Part shown: positions 24,637 through 32,890 of the stretch, piece after piece | Numbering within the stretch: position 1 is the first letter of the stretch | Layout of the letters: every line of letters begins with the position of its first letter | From: Pseudomonadota bacterium | GTDB taxonomy: Bacteria > Desulfobacterota > Desulfobulbia > Desulfobulbales > JAGXFP01 | Assembly (NCBI GenBank): GCA_018814305.1 | Contig: JAHJAA010000021.1 | Span: 23,609 to 87,608 of the forward strand | Length of the DNA stretch: 64,000 bases | Direction: 5' to 3' | Position numbers and translations under genes: made by a program | The notes under the pieces: model-generated | What the model was told of the DNA's origin: nothing | Database searches by the model: none | What the model saw: only the letters and a program-made list of their open reading frames with translations

Positions 24637-26565
24637 ATGGCTGATTACACTGTTTCTCTCCTGGGGGGAGAAAAGACAATAACTGTTGCCGGTGGGACCA
24701 TGTTGGGTGAGATCCTGAAGGAACTCGCTTCGAATAAGGCTCGGAAGCAGGCACTCGCCGTCAAGAGCGGAAGTGATCTATTCGATCTTACCGCGACGGT
24801 GGAATCAGATTTGGTTGTGGAAATTGTCAGTGCTGCATCCCCTGAAGGATTGAATCTCATCCGTCATAGTTGCGCCCATCTCATGGCCCATGCGGTGGTC
24901 GATTTGTTTGGAACTGAGACCAAGGTAGCCATCGGCCCGGCCACCGATGATGGTTTTTATTACGATTTTGATCGGGAAGCCCCGTTTGTTCCGGATGACC
25001 TGGAGCGGATCGAAGCCCGGATGACCGAGTTGGCCGGCAAGGCTCTGCCTTTTGTTCGGACCACGGTGACCATCGATGAGGCTCGTCAACTCTTTGAGTC
25101 CCGACAACAGGGGTATAAACTTGAACTGCTCGATGGGATCGAGGCCGAGACGGTCAATCTTTATCAGGTCGGCGATTTTGTAGACCTCTGTCGTGGTCCC
25201 CATGTTCCCAATACGGGATTTTTAAAGACCTACAAACTTACTCGTCTGGCTGGTGCCTATTGGCGCGGTGATGAACATCGCCCCATGCTCCAGCGGATCT
25301 ATGGGACAGCTTTCGGTGATCCCAAGGAGTTGAAGGACTATCTCCATAAGTTGGAGGAGGCCAGAAAGCGTGATCATCGTAAGCTCGGGCGGGAATTGGA
25401 GCTCTTCACCATGCAGGATCAGGTTGGCCCTGGTCTGATCCTTTGGCAGCCCAAGGGGGCTTTGCTTCGGAAACTCATTGAAGATCGGTGGCGGGAGGAA
25501 CATTACCGTCACAACTATGAATTACTCTATACCCCCCACATTGCCCGCCGGGATCTCTGGAAGACCAGTGGTCATCTTGATTTCTATAGCGAGAACATGT
25601 ATTCCCCCATTGAAATTGATGAAGTCAGTTATCAGCTGAAGCCGATGAACTGCCCGTTTCATATTGCCATATATAACACCAGGAAACGGAGTTATCGCGA
25701 ATTTCCCATCCGCTGGTGTGAGTTGGGAACCGTGTATCGCTATGAAAAAACTGGGGCACTGCACGGTTTGATGCGGGTTCGCGGTTTTACCCAGGATGAC
25801 GCCCATATCTTCTGCCGCCCGGATCAACTTGAAGAGGAGATCTTTAACATCATTGATCTGAATCTTCAAATTCTGCGATTGTTCGGGTTCGAAGATTATG
25901 ACGTCTATCTGTCCACCCGCCCGGAGAAGTATGTGGGCAGTGATGAGCACTGGGTACAGGCCACCGAGGCTTTGAAAATGGCCCTGGAAAAGAAGGGGTT
26001 GGCATATGAGGTGGATCCCGGGGAAGGGGTGTTCTATGGCCCCAAAATCGATATAAAAATTAAGGATGTGCTGGGACGCTCCTGGCAGTGTTCGACCATT
26101 CAGGTTGATTTTAACCTGCCGGAAAGGTTTGAGATCAGTTATACCGGTGACGATGGTCAGGCTCATCAGCCGATTATGATTCACCGGGCCCTGATGGGAT
26201 CACTTGAGCGTTTTATTGGAGTTTTGATCGAACATTATGCCGGGGCCTTTCCGGTCTGGCTGGCCCCGGTTCAGGCCCGAGTTATGAATATCACCGATGC
26301 CCAGCTCGACTATGTTGAAGAGGTTTATCGAGAGTTGCGTCGCCAAGGGGTGAGAGTTGAAAAGGATATCCGTAACGAAAAACTGAATTATAAGATTCGT
26401 GAAGCCCAGGTTCAGAAGGTGCCGTACATGCTGATCATCGGTGATCAGGAAGTCGCCTCGGGCCAGGTAACCGTCCGGTTGCGGGATGGAAAGAATTTGC
26501 CACCAATGTCCGTTGTCGATTTTGCGGAACTGGTCGGGTCCCAGGATCCTGAAGCTAAGGACTGA
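24637..26565 (+). CDS. thrS: Threonyl-tRNA synthetase
   Basis: ThrRS charges tRNA-Thr. In order are a TGS domain (~1-60), the editing domain with HSCAHLMAHAV and CRGPHVPNTG, the class II catalytic core with zinc-site PMNCPFHIAIY and LHGLMRVRGFTQDDAHIFC, and motif 3 HRALMGSLERFIGVLIEH. The anticodon-binding domain runs from ~545 and includes VRVEKDIRNEKLNYKIREAQ-like sequence. The ATG at 24637 gives the normal N-terminus MADYTVSLLGG and has AGGA upstream. An ATG at 24613 would add eight residues but lacks a ribosome-binding site. It heads the thrS-infC-rpmI-rplT-pheST block. Confidence 0.96.
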   Translation: MADYTVSLLGGEKTITVAGGTMLGEILKELASNKARKQALAVKSGSDLFDLTATVESDLVVEIVSAASPEGLNLIRHSCAHLMAHAVVDLFGTETKVAIGPATDDGFYYDFDREAPFVPDDLERIEARMTELAGKALPFVRTTVTIDEARQLFESRQQGYKLELLDGIEAETVNLYQVGDFVDLCRGPHVPNTGFLKTYKLTRLAGAYWRGDEHRPMLQRIYGTAFGDPKELKDYLHKLEEARKRDHRKLGRELELFTMQDQVGPGLILWQPKGALLRKLIEDRWREEHYRHNYELLYTPHIARRDLWKTSGHLDFYSENMYSPIEIDEVSYQLKPMNCPFHIAIYNTRKRSYREFPIRWCELGTVYRYEKTGALHGLMRVRGFTQDDAHIFCRPDQLEEEIFNIIDLNLQILRLFGFEDYDVYLSTRPEKYVGSDEHWVQATEALKMALEKKGLAYEVDPGEGVFYGPKIDIKIKDVLGRSWQCSTIQVDFNLPERFEISYTGDDGQAHQPIMIHRALMGSLERFIGVLIEHYAGAFPVWLAPVQARVMNITDAQLDYVEEVYRELRRQGVRVEKDIRNEKLNYKIREAQVQKVPYMLIIGDQEVASGQVTVRLRDGKNLPPMSVVDFAELVGSQDPEAKD

Positions 26566-26674
26566 ATTTTAGTTTGATGTATTTCCTGTTGAAAAGGACT
26601 GGGATAATATGCTAAAGGTACACGCTTATCTCAGAGCCGGACAAGAACAAAATTGAAGTACGGGAGGTAGTGGT

Positions 26675-27223
26675 ATTAAAGGACGAAAAAAAGATACCAA
26701 GGATGATCGTGGTGGAGTGAGGGCTCGGATTAATGGTGAGATTGATTGCGCCGAGGTTCGGGTTATCGGGAGTGATGGCGGACAGGTCGGGGTATTGGCG
26801 GTTGCCGGAGCACAGAAACTCGCCGAGGAGTCCGGGCTTGACCTGGTCGAGGTGTCGCCCACGGCGGAGCCGCCGGTTTGTCGGATCATGGATTATGGCA
26901 AATACCGTTACGAACAGGCCAAAAAACTCCAGGAAGCCAAAAAGAAACAGACCGTCATCGAGGTGAAGGAAATCAAACTTCGTCCTAAAACGGAAAAACA
27001 TGACCTTGATTTCAAGATCAAGAATATCCGGAAGTTTCTTGAACAGAAAAATAAAGTTAAGGTTACCCTGCGTTTTCGTGGCCGTGAAATTGTCTATGCG
27101 GACAGCTTGGGCCGGGATGTCTTGGTGAAGATCGGAGAAGCGTTGGAGGATGTGGCCTTGATTCTTCAGCCTCCCACCATGGAAGGGCGTCAAATGGCTA
27201 TGTTCCTTGGTCCTAAAAAATAA
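26675..27223 (+). CDS. infC: Translation initiation factor IF-3 with AUU start codon
   Basis: IF-3 binds the 30S subunit and checks the start codon and initiator tRNA. RINGEIDCAEVRVIG, SPTAEPPVCRIMDYGKY, IEVKEIKLRPKTEKHD, VTLRFRGREIVYAD and MEGRQMAMFLGPKK are the family landmarks. No ATG or GTG gives a full N-terminus. The ATT at 26675, seven bases after GGGAGG, gives (M)KGRKKDTKDDRGG leading into RINGEI, closely matching E. coli IF-3, which also starts at AUU. IF-3 discriminates against AUU, so this start permits autoregulation. A GTG at 26717 would cut 14 residues. Expected length is 182. Confidence 0.93.
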   Translation: MKGRKKDTKDDRGGVRARINGEIDCAEVRVIGSDGGQVGVLAVAGAQKLAEESGLDLVEVSPTAEPPVCRIMDYGKYRYEQAKKLQEAKKKQTVIEVKEIKLRPKTEKHDLDFKIKNIRKFLEQKNKVKVTLRFRGREIVYADSLGRDVLVKIGEALEDVALILQPPTMEGRQMAMFLGPKK

Positions 27224-27408
27224 TTTAGGGTTTAGGGTGATATCTTTTTTATGTGTAAGTCGGTCACGAGTGGTGAATGCAGTTTTATGAAACTGCCGGC
27301 GTTCACTCTATTTTGAGGCCGATCTTTTGCGGTTCAGCCTTGCTGGTTAATCAAAGCCGGTTTCGGTTTATACCGAATCCGGTACTTGTTATTTAAGGGA
27401 GCGAAGTC
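27224..27408 (+). promoter_or_regulatory. Structured infC-rpmI spacer, candidate leader
   Basis: The 185-base spacer forms two clear hairpins. GTGAA/TTCAC with GCAGTTT/AAACTGC spans 27273-27306, and CCGG..TCGGT / ACCGA..CCGG spans 27357-27382, just before the rpmI ribosome-binding site. In several bacteria the L35-L20 genes are controlled by L20 binding to leader RNA. Applying that here is an inference. Confidence 0.4.
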
Positions 27409-27606
27409 ATGCCGAAAATGAAAACTAATAGAGGTGCCGCCAAACGTTTCAAGTTGAGCGGCACGGGGAAAGTCATGCGCCGCAAGGCGTTTGCCAGCCA
27501 CATTCTCACCAAGAAATCCACCAAGCGCAAGAGAAATCTGCGGCAGGGTGATGTGGTGGATGCGACCAACGTGAAATCAGTTAAACGATTATTGCCGTAT
27601 CTGTAA
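27409..27606 (+). CDS. rpmI: 50S ribosomal protein L35
   Basis: The 65-residue basic protein is full length for L35. It begins [20 protein letters not shown], the family signature, followed by [17 protein letters not shown] and the closing [13 protein letters not shown] lies eight bases before the ATG. It is the usual neighbour of infC and rplT. Confidence 0.97.
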   Translation: MPKMKTNRGAAKRFKLSGTGKVMRRKAFASHILTKKSTKRKRNLRQGDVVDATNVKSVKRLLPYL

Positions 27607-27654
27607 AATATCGTTTCTGCGGTTGTCCCGGCCGAATTCGGGAAAATTACATGG

Positions 27655-27679
27655 TCACCCGACTCATTGTTTCGGGTGA
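27655..27679 (+). promoter_or_regulatory. Hairpin just before rplT
   Basis: TCACCCGA (27655-27662) pairs with TCGGGTGA (27672-27679), an 8-bp stem ending about 14 bases before the rplT ribosome-binding site. It could take part in L20 feedback control or RNA processing. There is no T-run. Confidence 0.4.
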
Positions 27680-27705
27680 GGAATGAAGTTGCGAAGGAGA
27701 TTGCT

Positions 27706-28050
27706 ATGCCTAGAGTAAAACGCGGATTTAAGGCGCGTCGACGAAGAAATAAAATCTTGAAGATGGCAAGTGGCTATATTGGCGGTCGTCATCGGTTGAT
27801 CCGGACTGCTTCTGAGGCGGTGGATCGTGCCCTTGCTTATGCCTACCGGGATAGAAAGGTCCGGAAACGGGACTTCAGGAGTCTGTGGATTGCAAGGATC
27901 AATGCGGCTGCTCGCCTTAACGGGATGTCGTACAGTACCTTGATGGGCGGATTGATAAAAGCCGGAGTTGAGCTTGATCGCAAAGTGCTGTCAAATATGG
28001 CTATTTTAGATCCGACTGCCTTCAGCCAGGTTGCCAAGCTGGCATCCTGA
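27706..28050 (+). CDS. rplT: 50S ribosomal protein L20
   Basis: L20 is a 23S rRNA-binding protein needed for early 50S assembly. [20 protein letters not shown] opens the basic N-terminal tail. [52 protein letters not shown] and [17 protein letters not shown] complete it. The ATG at 27706 has GGAGA six bases upstream and gives the normal 114 residues; an upstream start at 27667 would add an unconserved 13. Downstream is pheS, 24 bases away. Confidence 0.97.
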   Translation: MPRVKRGFKARRRRNKILKMASGYIGGRHRLIRTASEAVDRALAYAYRDRKVRKRDFRSLWIARINAAARLNGMSYSTLMGGLIKAGVELDRKVLSNMAILDPTAFSQVAKLAS

Positions 28051-28074
28051 CTCTGAATTGCTATTATTTCGGGA

Positions 28075-29085
28075 ATGGATAATCAAATCCAGCAATTGAA
28101 GGTTGAGGCCTTGTCTCGGCTAGGAGAGATTGGTCTGCCCGCCGAGCTTGAAGAGTTCAGGATCAAGTATCTGGGGCGGAAGGGGTTATTCCCTGCCTTG
28201 ATGAAGCAGGTGGCCCAAGCGGTCCCTGCGGATCGCCCCCGGCTTGGACAACTGGCCAATGGCGTCAAACGTGAGGTTGAAACCGCCTACGGGGATCGTC
28301 TTGATACCCTGACTCTTCATGGTGAGGCAGTTTCCCGCAGCACTGAGGATCTGACTCTGCCCGGGCGGAGTATTCCGCTCGGCCGGTTACATCCTGTCAC
28401 CCAGATCATGGATGAGGTCTGTGGAATTTTTGAGGGATTGGGCTTTGCCGTTGCGGAAGGTCCCGATGTGGAGAGCGATTTCTACAATTTTGAGGCCCTG
28501 AATATCCCGCCCCATCATCCGGCGCGTGATATGCATGACACCTTTTACGTCAGTGATTCCGTGCTCCTGCGGACCCATACTTCACCCATGCAGATTCGGG
28601 CCATGGAGGAGAAACAACCTCCTTTACGGATGATTGCGCCGGGCAAGGTTTATCGGTGTGATTCGGATGTTACCCATACCCCGATGTTCCATCAGGTTGA
28701 AGGATTTCTGGTTGACCGGGGGATCTCATTTGCCGACCTTAAGGGAGTCCTTTCGATCTTTATCGCCCGGATGTTTGACTCCCGTACCTCTATTCGTTTT
28801 CGGCCCAGTTTTTTTCCGTTTACCGAGCCCAGTGCCGAGGTCGACATCGGTTGTGTTTTCTGTGGTGGCAAAGGGTGCCGGGTGTGTAAACAGACCGGGT
28901 GGTTGGAAATCCTTGGGTCGGGGATGATTGATCCGGAGGTTTTTAACAAGGTTGGGTACGATCCTGAAATCTATTCCGGTTTTGCCTTCGGCCTTGGTAT
29001 CGAAAGAATTGCCATGATGAAGTACGGGATCGATGATATCCGACTCTATTATGAGAATGATTTACGCTTTCTCTCCCAGTTTTAA
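28075..29085 (+). CDS. pheS: Phenylalanyl-tRNA synthetase alpha subunit
   Basis: PheS is the catalytic subunit of the alpha2-beta2 PheRS. The N-terminal coiled coil (~1-85) is followed by the class II core with GRLHPVTQIMDEVCGIFEGL, LLRTHTSPMQIRAM (motif 2 region), HTPMFHQVEGFLVD and motif 3 FGLGIERIAMMKYGIDDIR. A cysteine-rich insert CVFCGGKGCRVC occurs before GWLEILGSGMI and is found in many members. Length of 336 residues is normal. It is followed 24 bases later by pheT. Confidence 0.97.
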   Translation: MDNQIQQLKVEALSRLGEIGLPAELEEFRIKYLGRKGLFPALMKQVAQAVPADRPRLGQLANGVKREVETAYGDRLDTLTLHGEAVSRSTEDLTLPGRSIPLGRLHPVTQIMDEVCGIFEGLGFAVAEGPDVESDFYNFEALNIPPHHPARDMHDTFYVSDSVLLRTHTSPMQIRAMEEKQPPLRMIAPGKVYRCDSDVTHTPMFHQVEGFLVDRGISFADLKGVLSIFIARMFDSRTSIRFRPSFFPFTEPSAEVDIGCVFCGGKGCRVCKQTGWLEILGSGMIDPEVFNKVGYDPEIYSGFAFGLGIERIAMMKYGIDDIRLYYENDLRFLSQF

Positions 29086-29109
29086 AATGAACGTAACCCT
29101 GACTGATTC

Positions 29110-31527
29110 ATGAAATTCACGATTAATTGGCTCTATCAATATATTGATTTTGACCTTTCCGCTCAGGAGTTGGCCGATCGGTTGACCATGGCCGGGCTTG
29201 AGGTTGATGCCGTTGATGAGCTGTATCCTGATCTATCTGGGATTGTAGTGGCAAGGATTGTCTCAGTAACATCTCATCCCAATGCCGACCGGTTGGTGGT
29301 TTGCCGGGTTGATGACGGGGTCGGCGAACGCCAGGTTGTGTGTGGTGCACCAAACGCCCGGGCCGGAATGATAACCGCCCTGGCAACGCCGGGAACAATG
29401 ATGCCCGGTGGGTTCAAGATCAAACCCAGTAAAATTCGAGGCGAGTCTTCGGACGGGATGCTCTGCTCGGCCAGTGAACTGGGGATAGGCGGTGGTAAAG
29501 AAGGGATAATGGATCTCGCTGAGGGACTCATTGTCGGACAACCGTTGACCGAAGCTCTGGAACTCTCCGATACCTTGGTCGAAGTCGATTTGACCCCGAA
29601 TCGTCCTGACTGTGCCAGTGTTATAGGTTTGGCCCGTGAGGTTGGAGGATTTACCGGTGGGCGTATGCATCCTCCGGTTACCGAAGATGATTCCGATCAA
29701 GGGCAAGGATGTTCTGATTTTACTGTCGAGGTTCTTGATTCGACTGCCTGTCCTCGTTATGCCGCCCGTCTGATCAGGGGGGTGACCATCGGTCCTTCGC
29801 CGTGGTGGTTGCAACGGCTTCTTCTGGCAGTAGGGTTGCGTCCCATCAATAATGTGGTTGATATTACCAACTTTGTCATGCTCGAATATGGGCAACCCCT
29901 GCACGCCTTTGATTTCGGAAAGCTGGCTGGCGGTACAATTCGGGTCCGGAAAGCCGTTCCCGACGAGAAACTGACCACCCTTGACGGGGTTGAGCGTGAG
30001 CTGGACTCCGAAATGCTTTTGATCTGTGACGGGGCGCAACCGGTTGCTGTCGCCGGGGTTATGGGAGGAGGTAATTCCGAAGTTGACTCTGCCACCGTTG
30101 ATATTCTCCTTGAATCGGCCTGCTTTGATCCGGTCAGCGTTCGGCGGACCGCCCGACAATTGAAATTGTCCACGGATTCTTCCTACCGTTTTGAAAGGGG
30201 AGTTGATCCTCTCGGCTGTGGTCGGGCTCTGGCTAGAGCGACTCAACTGGTGCTCGAATTGGCCGGGGGAGCATCGGTTCCCGGTGGGGTAGATTTAAAA
30301 GGGGGTCTACGGGATGGCTCTGTTATCAGTCTTCGGGCTGAACGGTGTAGTTCTTTACTTGGAATGCCACTTACTACTGGCCGAATCAAAGAGTTACTGG
30401 AAAGTATTGAAATTTTTTGTGTCGAAGAAGAGGCGCAACCCTTACTGGTTACCCCCCCATCATTCCGGGTCGACCTGGAAAGGGAAGTTGATCTCATCGA
30501 AGAGGTTGCCAGACTTATCGGCTATAATGATATCCCCATTTCTCTCCCGACTGTTCCGTTGAATTTTTCAGAGAAGGACCCCGATCGCATCCTGAGACAG
30601 CGTGTGGCAAGGCTGATGACCGCCCAGGGCTTTAATGAAGCGATCAATTATAGCTTTGTTTCTCCCCGCCACTTTGACCAGTTGGGACTTGCTGACGATG
30701 ATGGTTTGCGCCAAACCGTTCGGCTCATGAACCCGCTTGGTGAAGATCAAAGTGTGATGCGGACCATGCTGTTGCCTGGCTTACTTGATAATCTTAAACG
30801 CAATATCAATCATCAGACACCCGATATCCGACTTTTTGAGATCGGCAAGGTATTTCATCCCGGGGATGCTCCTCTACCGACTGAAGAAATCCATCTGTCC
30901 GCAGTCCATTCAGGAAGGAAGTTTCCTGGTTCTCCGGTCTATCACTTCGGGCATGAAACCGTCGACTTTTATGATATTAAGGCGGCGATAACCGGTCTCC
31001 TCGACGAATTGCGTCTGGCTGATGTTGCCTTCGTTGCAAATGGTCAGGTCCCTGTGTATGGTGACTCCGATCTTTGTCTGGCACTGGTGGTGGACGGGAA
31101 ATCGGTTGGTTTTTGTGGGCGGATGCTTCCTGAGGTTTTACGAAAGTTCGGGATTAAGACAGACGTCTATGTTTGTGAGGTCAACCTGACGGCTCTAGAG
31201 CAGGCGTCTACACGTCCAAAGGTGTTTAAGCAGTTAGCGAAATTTCCTTCGGTTCGTTGGGATCTTGCGATGCTCGTACCGAGTGATATTCCTGGTGAGA
31301 GTATTATTAACTTGATCAAAGAGGCTGGCGGGGATATTTTTGAACGGTGCGAAATTTTTGATGTTTATCAAGGGAAGAATATTGACTCAGGCTGGAAGAG
31401 TATAGCAGTGGCGATTACCTATCGTAGCTCCACTCAGACCCTTGATGATGTGACTGTTGGTCAAGTCCATCAAAAAGTTATTGATTTGATTGGTGCTCGT
31501 TGTGGCGGCAAACTCCGTGAGGGGTGA
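29110..31527 (+). CDS. pheT: Phenylalanyl-tRNA synthetase beta subunit
   Basis: The 805-residue beta subunit has the full domain set. An EMAP-like tRNA-binding domain comes first (ARIVSVTSHPNADRLVVCRV, ~40-145). The B3/B4 editing region follows (VDITNFVMLEYGQPLHAFD), then B5 (near VDLIEEVARLIGYNDIP) and the catalytic-like core. The C-terminal anticodon-recognition FDX-ACB domain closes it (KFPSVRWDLAMLVP, KSIAVAITYRSSTQTLDD). Beta subunits both bind tRNA and hydrolyse mischarged Tyr-tRNA(Phe). It sits between pheS and ihfA as in many bacteria. Confidence 0.97.
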   Translation: MKFTINWLYQYIDFDLSAQELADRLTMAGLEVDAVDELYPDLSGIVVARIVSVTSHPNADRLVVCRVDDGVGERQVVCGAPNARAGMITALATPGTMMPGGFKIKPSKIRGESSDGMLCSASELGIGGGKEGIMDLAEGLIVGQPLTEALELSDTLVEVDLTPNRPDCASVIGLAREVGGFTGGRMHPPVTEDDSDQGQGCSDFTVEVLDSTACPRYAARLIRGVTIGPSPWWLQRLLLAVGLRPINNVVDITNFVMLEYGQPLHAFDFGKLAGGTIRVRKAVPDEKLTTLDGVERELDSEMLLICDGAQPVAVAGVMGGGNSEVDSATVDILLESACFDPVSVRRTARQLKLSTDSSYRFERGVDPLGCGRALARATQLVLELAGGASVPGGVDLKGGLRDGSVISLRAERCSSLLGMPLTTGRIKELLESIEIFCVEEEAQPLLVTPPSFRVDLEREVDLIEEVARLIGYNDIPISLPTVPLNFSEKDPDRILRQRVARLMTAQGFNEAINYSFVSPRHFDQLGLADDDGLRQTVRLMNPLGEDQSVMRTMLLPGLLDNLKRNINHQTPDIRLFEIGKVFHPGDAPLPTEEIHLSAVHSGRKFPGSPVYHFGHETVDFYDIKAAITGLLDELRLADVAFVANGQVPVYGDSDLCLALVVDGKSVGFCGRMLPEVLRKFGIKTDVYVCEVNLTALEQASTRPKVFKQLAKFPSVRWDLAMLVPSDIPGESIINLIKEAGGDIFERCEIFDVYQGKNIDSGWKSIAVAITYRSSTQTLDDVTVGQVHQKVIDLIGARCGGKLREG

Positions 31528-31604
31528 GAAGTCGTCTACCGAAATGATATGATGATTCCAGGTGAAAGCCCCGGAATTGTTACTAGGGAGAGGAGGCAAA
31601 AGTA

Positions 31605-31895
31605 ATGAAAAATTCAAATCTAACCCGTAAGGATCTTGCTAAAGCCATTCATGAGAAACTTGGCTTTTCCAAGCAGAGTTCCAGTGAGTTGGTTGACCGG
31701 GTCTTCGATAGCCTGAAGGACCATCTCCTGCGTGAGGAGTCGATCAAGCTGGTTCAGTTCGGTACCTTCAACATTCGGCAGAAAAACTCCCGGGTCGGCA
31801 GAAATCCGCGAACCGGTGATACCATGGAAATCTGCAGGAGAAGTATGGTTTCTTTTAAACCCAGCAAGGGACTGCGGGGAAAACTGAACTGCTGA
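31605..31895 (+). CDS. ihfA: Integration host factor alpha subunit
   Basis: IHF-alpha is the HU-family DNA-bending subunit. The 96-residue product reads NLTRKDLAKAIHEKLGFSK, then LVDRVFDSLKDHLL, VQFGTFNIRQKNSR and GRNPRTGDTMEI with the intercalating proline of the beta arm. AGGAGG lies eight bases before the start. Position just after pheT is the standard place for ihfA in proteobacteria, which supports alpha rather than HU or beta. IHF is needed for many sigma-54 promoters, relevant to the two candidate sites here. Confidence 0.92.
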   Translation: MKNSNLTRKDLAKAIHEKLGFSKQSSSELVDRVFDSLKDHLLREESIKLVQFGTFNIRQKNSRVGRNPRTGDTMEICRRSMVSFKPSKGLRGKLNC

Positions 31896-32060
31896 TTGAT
31901 GACCAGAGTTTTATTCTGGTGGGGAAAAGTTCTCTCGCCCTGTTGAATAAGATTTGAGAAGACTTCCGGTGGTTATCTCCGGGAGAAAGAATCTGATTCC
32001 TTTCATCGAGCCCGACGTTTGTGGATACGATTCATCGGCCTGGGGCAGAGAAGAATCGCC

Positions 32061-32432
32061 ATGGTGGATGTAGACCCATATGATGAAATAATTCCGGATA
32101 AACTCTACTTCAAGATCGGTGAAGTCAGCCAGCTTGTGGGGGTGGACACCCATGTATTACGGTATTGGGAAAGTGAATTTAAGATGATTCGCCCGCTCCG
32201 GGTTAAATCGCAACAGCGGCTTTACCGTAGAAGTGATGTAAAAAACCTGCTTTTAATTAAGACCCTGCTTTATGAAAAAGGGTTTACTATCGCCGGGGCG
32301 CGAAAGGTGCTCGACGAAAGGCGTGGTCAGGGGCCGGTTAATACTGGAAGGCAGGCTGATAATATATTTTTTAATTCCTTGAAAAAAGAGCTTCAGGAGA
32401 TTAAAAAGCTTCTTGACGTTGATCCGGAATAA
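32061..32432 (+). CDS. MerR-family transcriptional regulator
   Basis: A 123-residue regulator with one MerR-type winged helix-turn-helix: [22 protein letters not shown], followed by [31 protein letters not shown] sequence of the wing and second helix. The rest is a short dimerisation helix ([16 protein letters not shown]). There is no effector domain or cysteine for metal sensing. MerR genes of this type often follow ihfA before tRNA-Pro, so it is likely part of the housekeeping block. The ATG at 32061 is preferred; a longer reading from 32019 is unconserved. Confidence 0.88.
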   Translation: MVDVDPYDEIIPDKLYFKIGEVSQLVGVDTHVLRYWESEFKMIRPLRVKSQQRLYRRSDVKNLLLIKTLLYEKGFTIAGARKVLDERRGQGPVNTGRQADNIFFNSLKKELQEIKKLLDVDPE

Positions 32433-32499
32433 AAAAGGGTATTCAGATTGATTCCCCTGCCCGATAGGCTGGGTTTTAAAAATTGTATTGGAATTGGGT

Positions 32500-32576
32500 C
32501 GGGATGTAGCGCAGTCTGGTAGCGCACCTGAATGGGGTTCAGGGGGCCGGAGGTTCAAATCCTCTCATCCCGACCA
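32500..32576 (+). tRNA. tRNA-Pro(GGG)
   Basis: Acceptor CGGGATG (32500-32506) pairs with CATCCCG (32566-32572), with A73 and encoded CCA. The anticodon stem CCTGA/TCAGG closes loop ATGGGGT with anticodon GGG. U8 and T-loop GGTTCAAATCC are present. Confidence 0.97.
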
Positions 32577-32890
32577 GTTGTTTTTCGAAAAAAAACAGCG
32601 AGATAGCCCCGGTGCTATTTCGCTGTTTTTTTGTATATAAGGCTGATAATTTTGATTTTCCCCCTCTCTTGTACTCCCGGCACCTTAAATCCTCTATTTT
32701 CGTTGTTATGGCGTTTATCTATCAAGGCATGTCCTGAAGTCATCCCTTCCGGGAAATATTTAGGATTCTCTGAACGGAATACCCCGTATTGCTGGATAAA
32801 AATTGTTATGACAAAGATTTGTAAATCAGGTAAACAAGAATACTTGTAAATGAATATCCATTCACAAACTCAAATAGTTCAGGTGGATCA
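32577..32890. other. Intergenic region after tRNA-Pro
   Basis: The ~315 bases hold the terminator at 32592-32632 and then AT-rich sequence with no credible gene. A small ACAAG/CTTGT inverted repeat lies near 32834-32847, shortly before the PKD lipoprotein gene. No strong promoter match is seen. Confidence 0.5.
32592..32632 (+). terminator. Rho-independent terminator after tRNA-Pro
   Basis: AAACAGCGAGATAGC pairs with GCTATTTCGCTGTTT across CCCGGT, with one internal mismatch, followed by a run of T. It ends the ihfA-merR-tRNA-Pro transcript. Confidence 0.92.
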
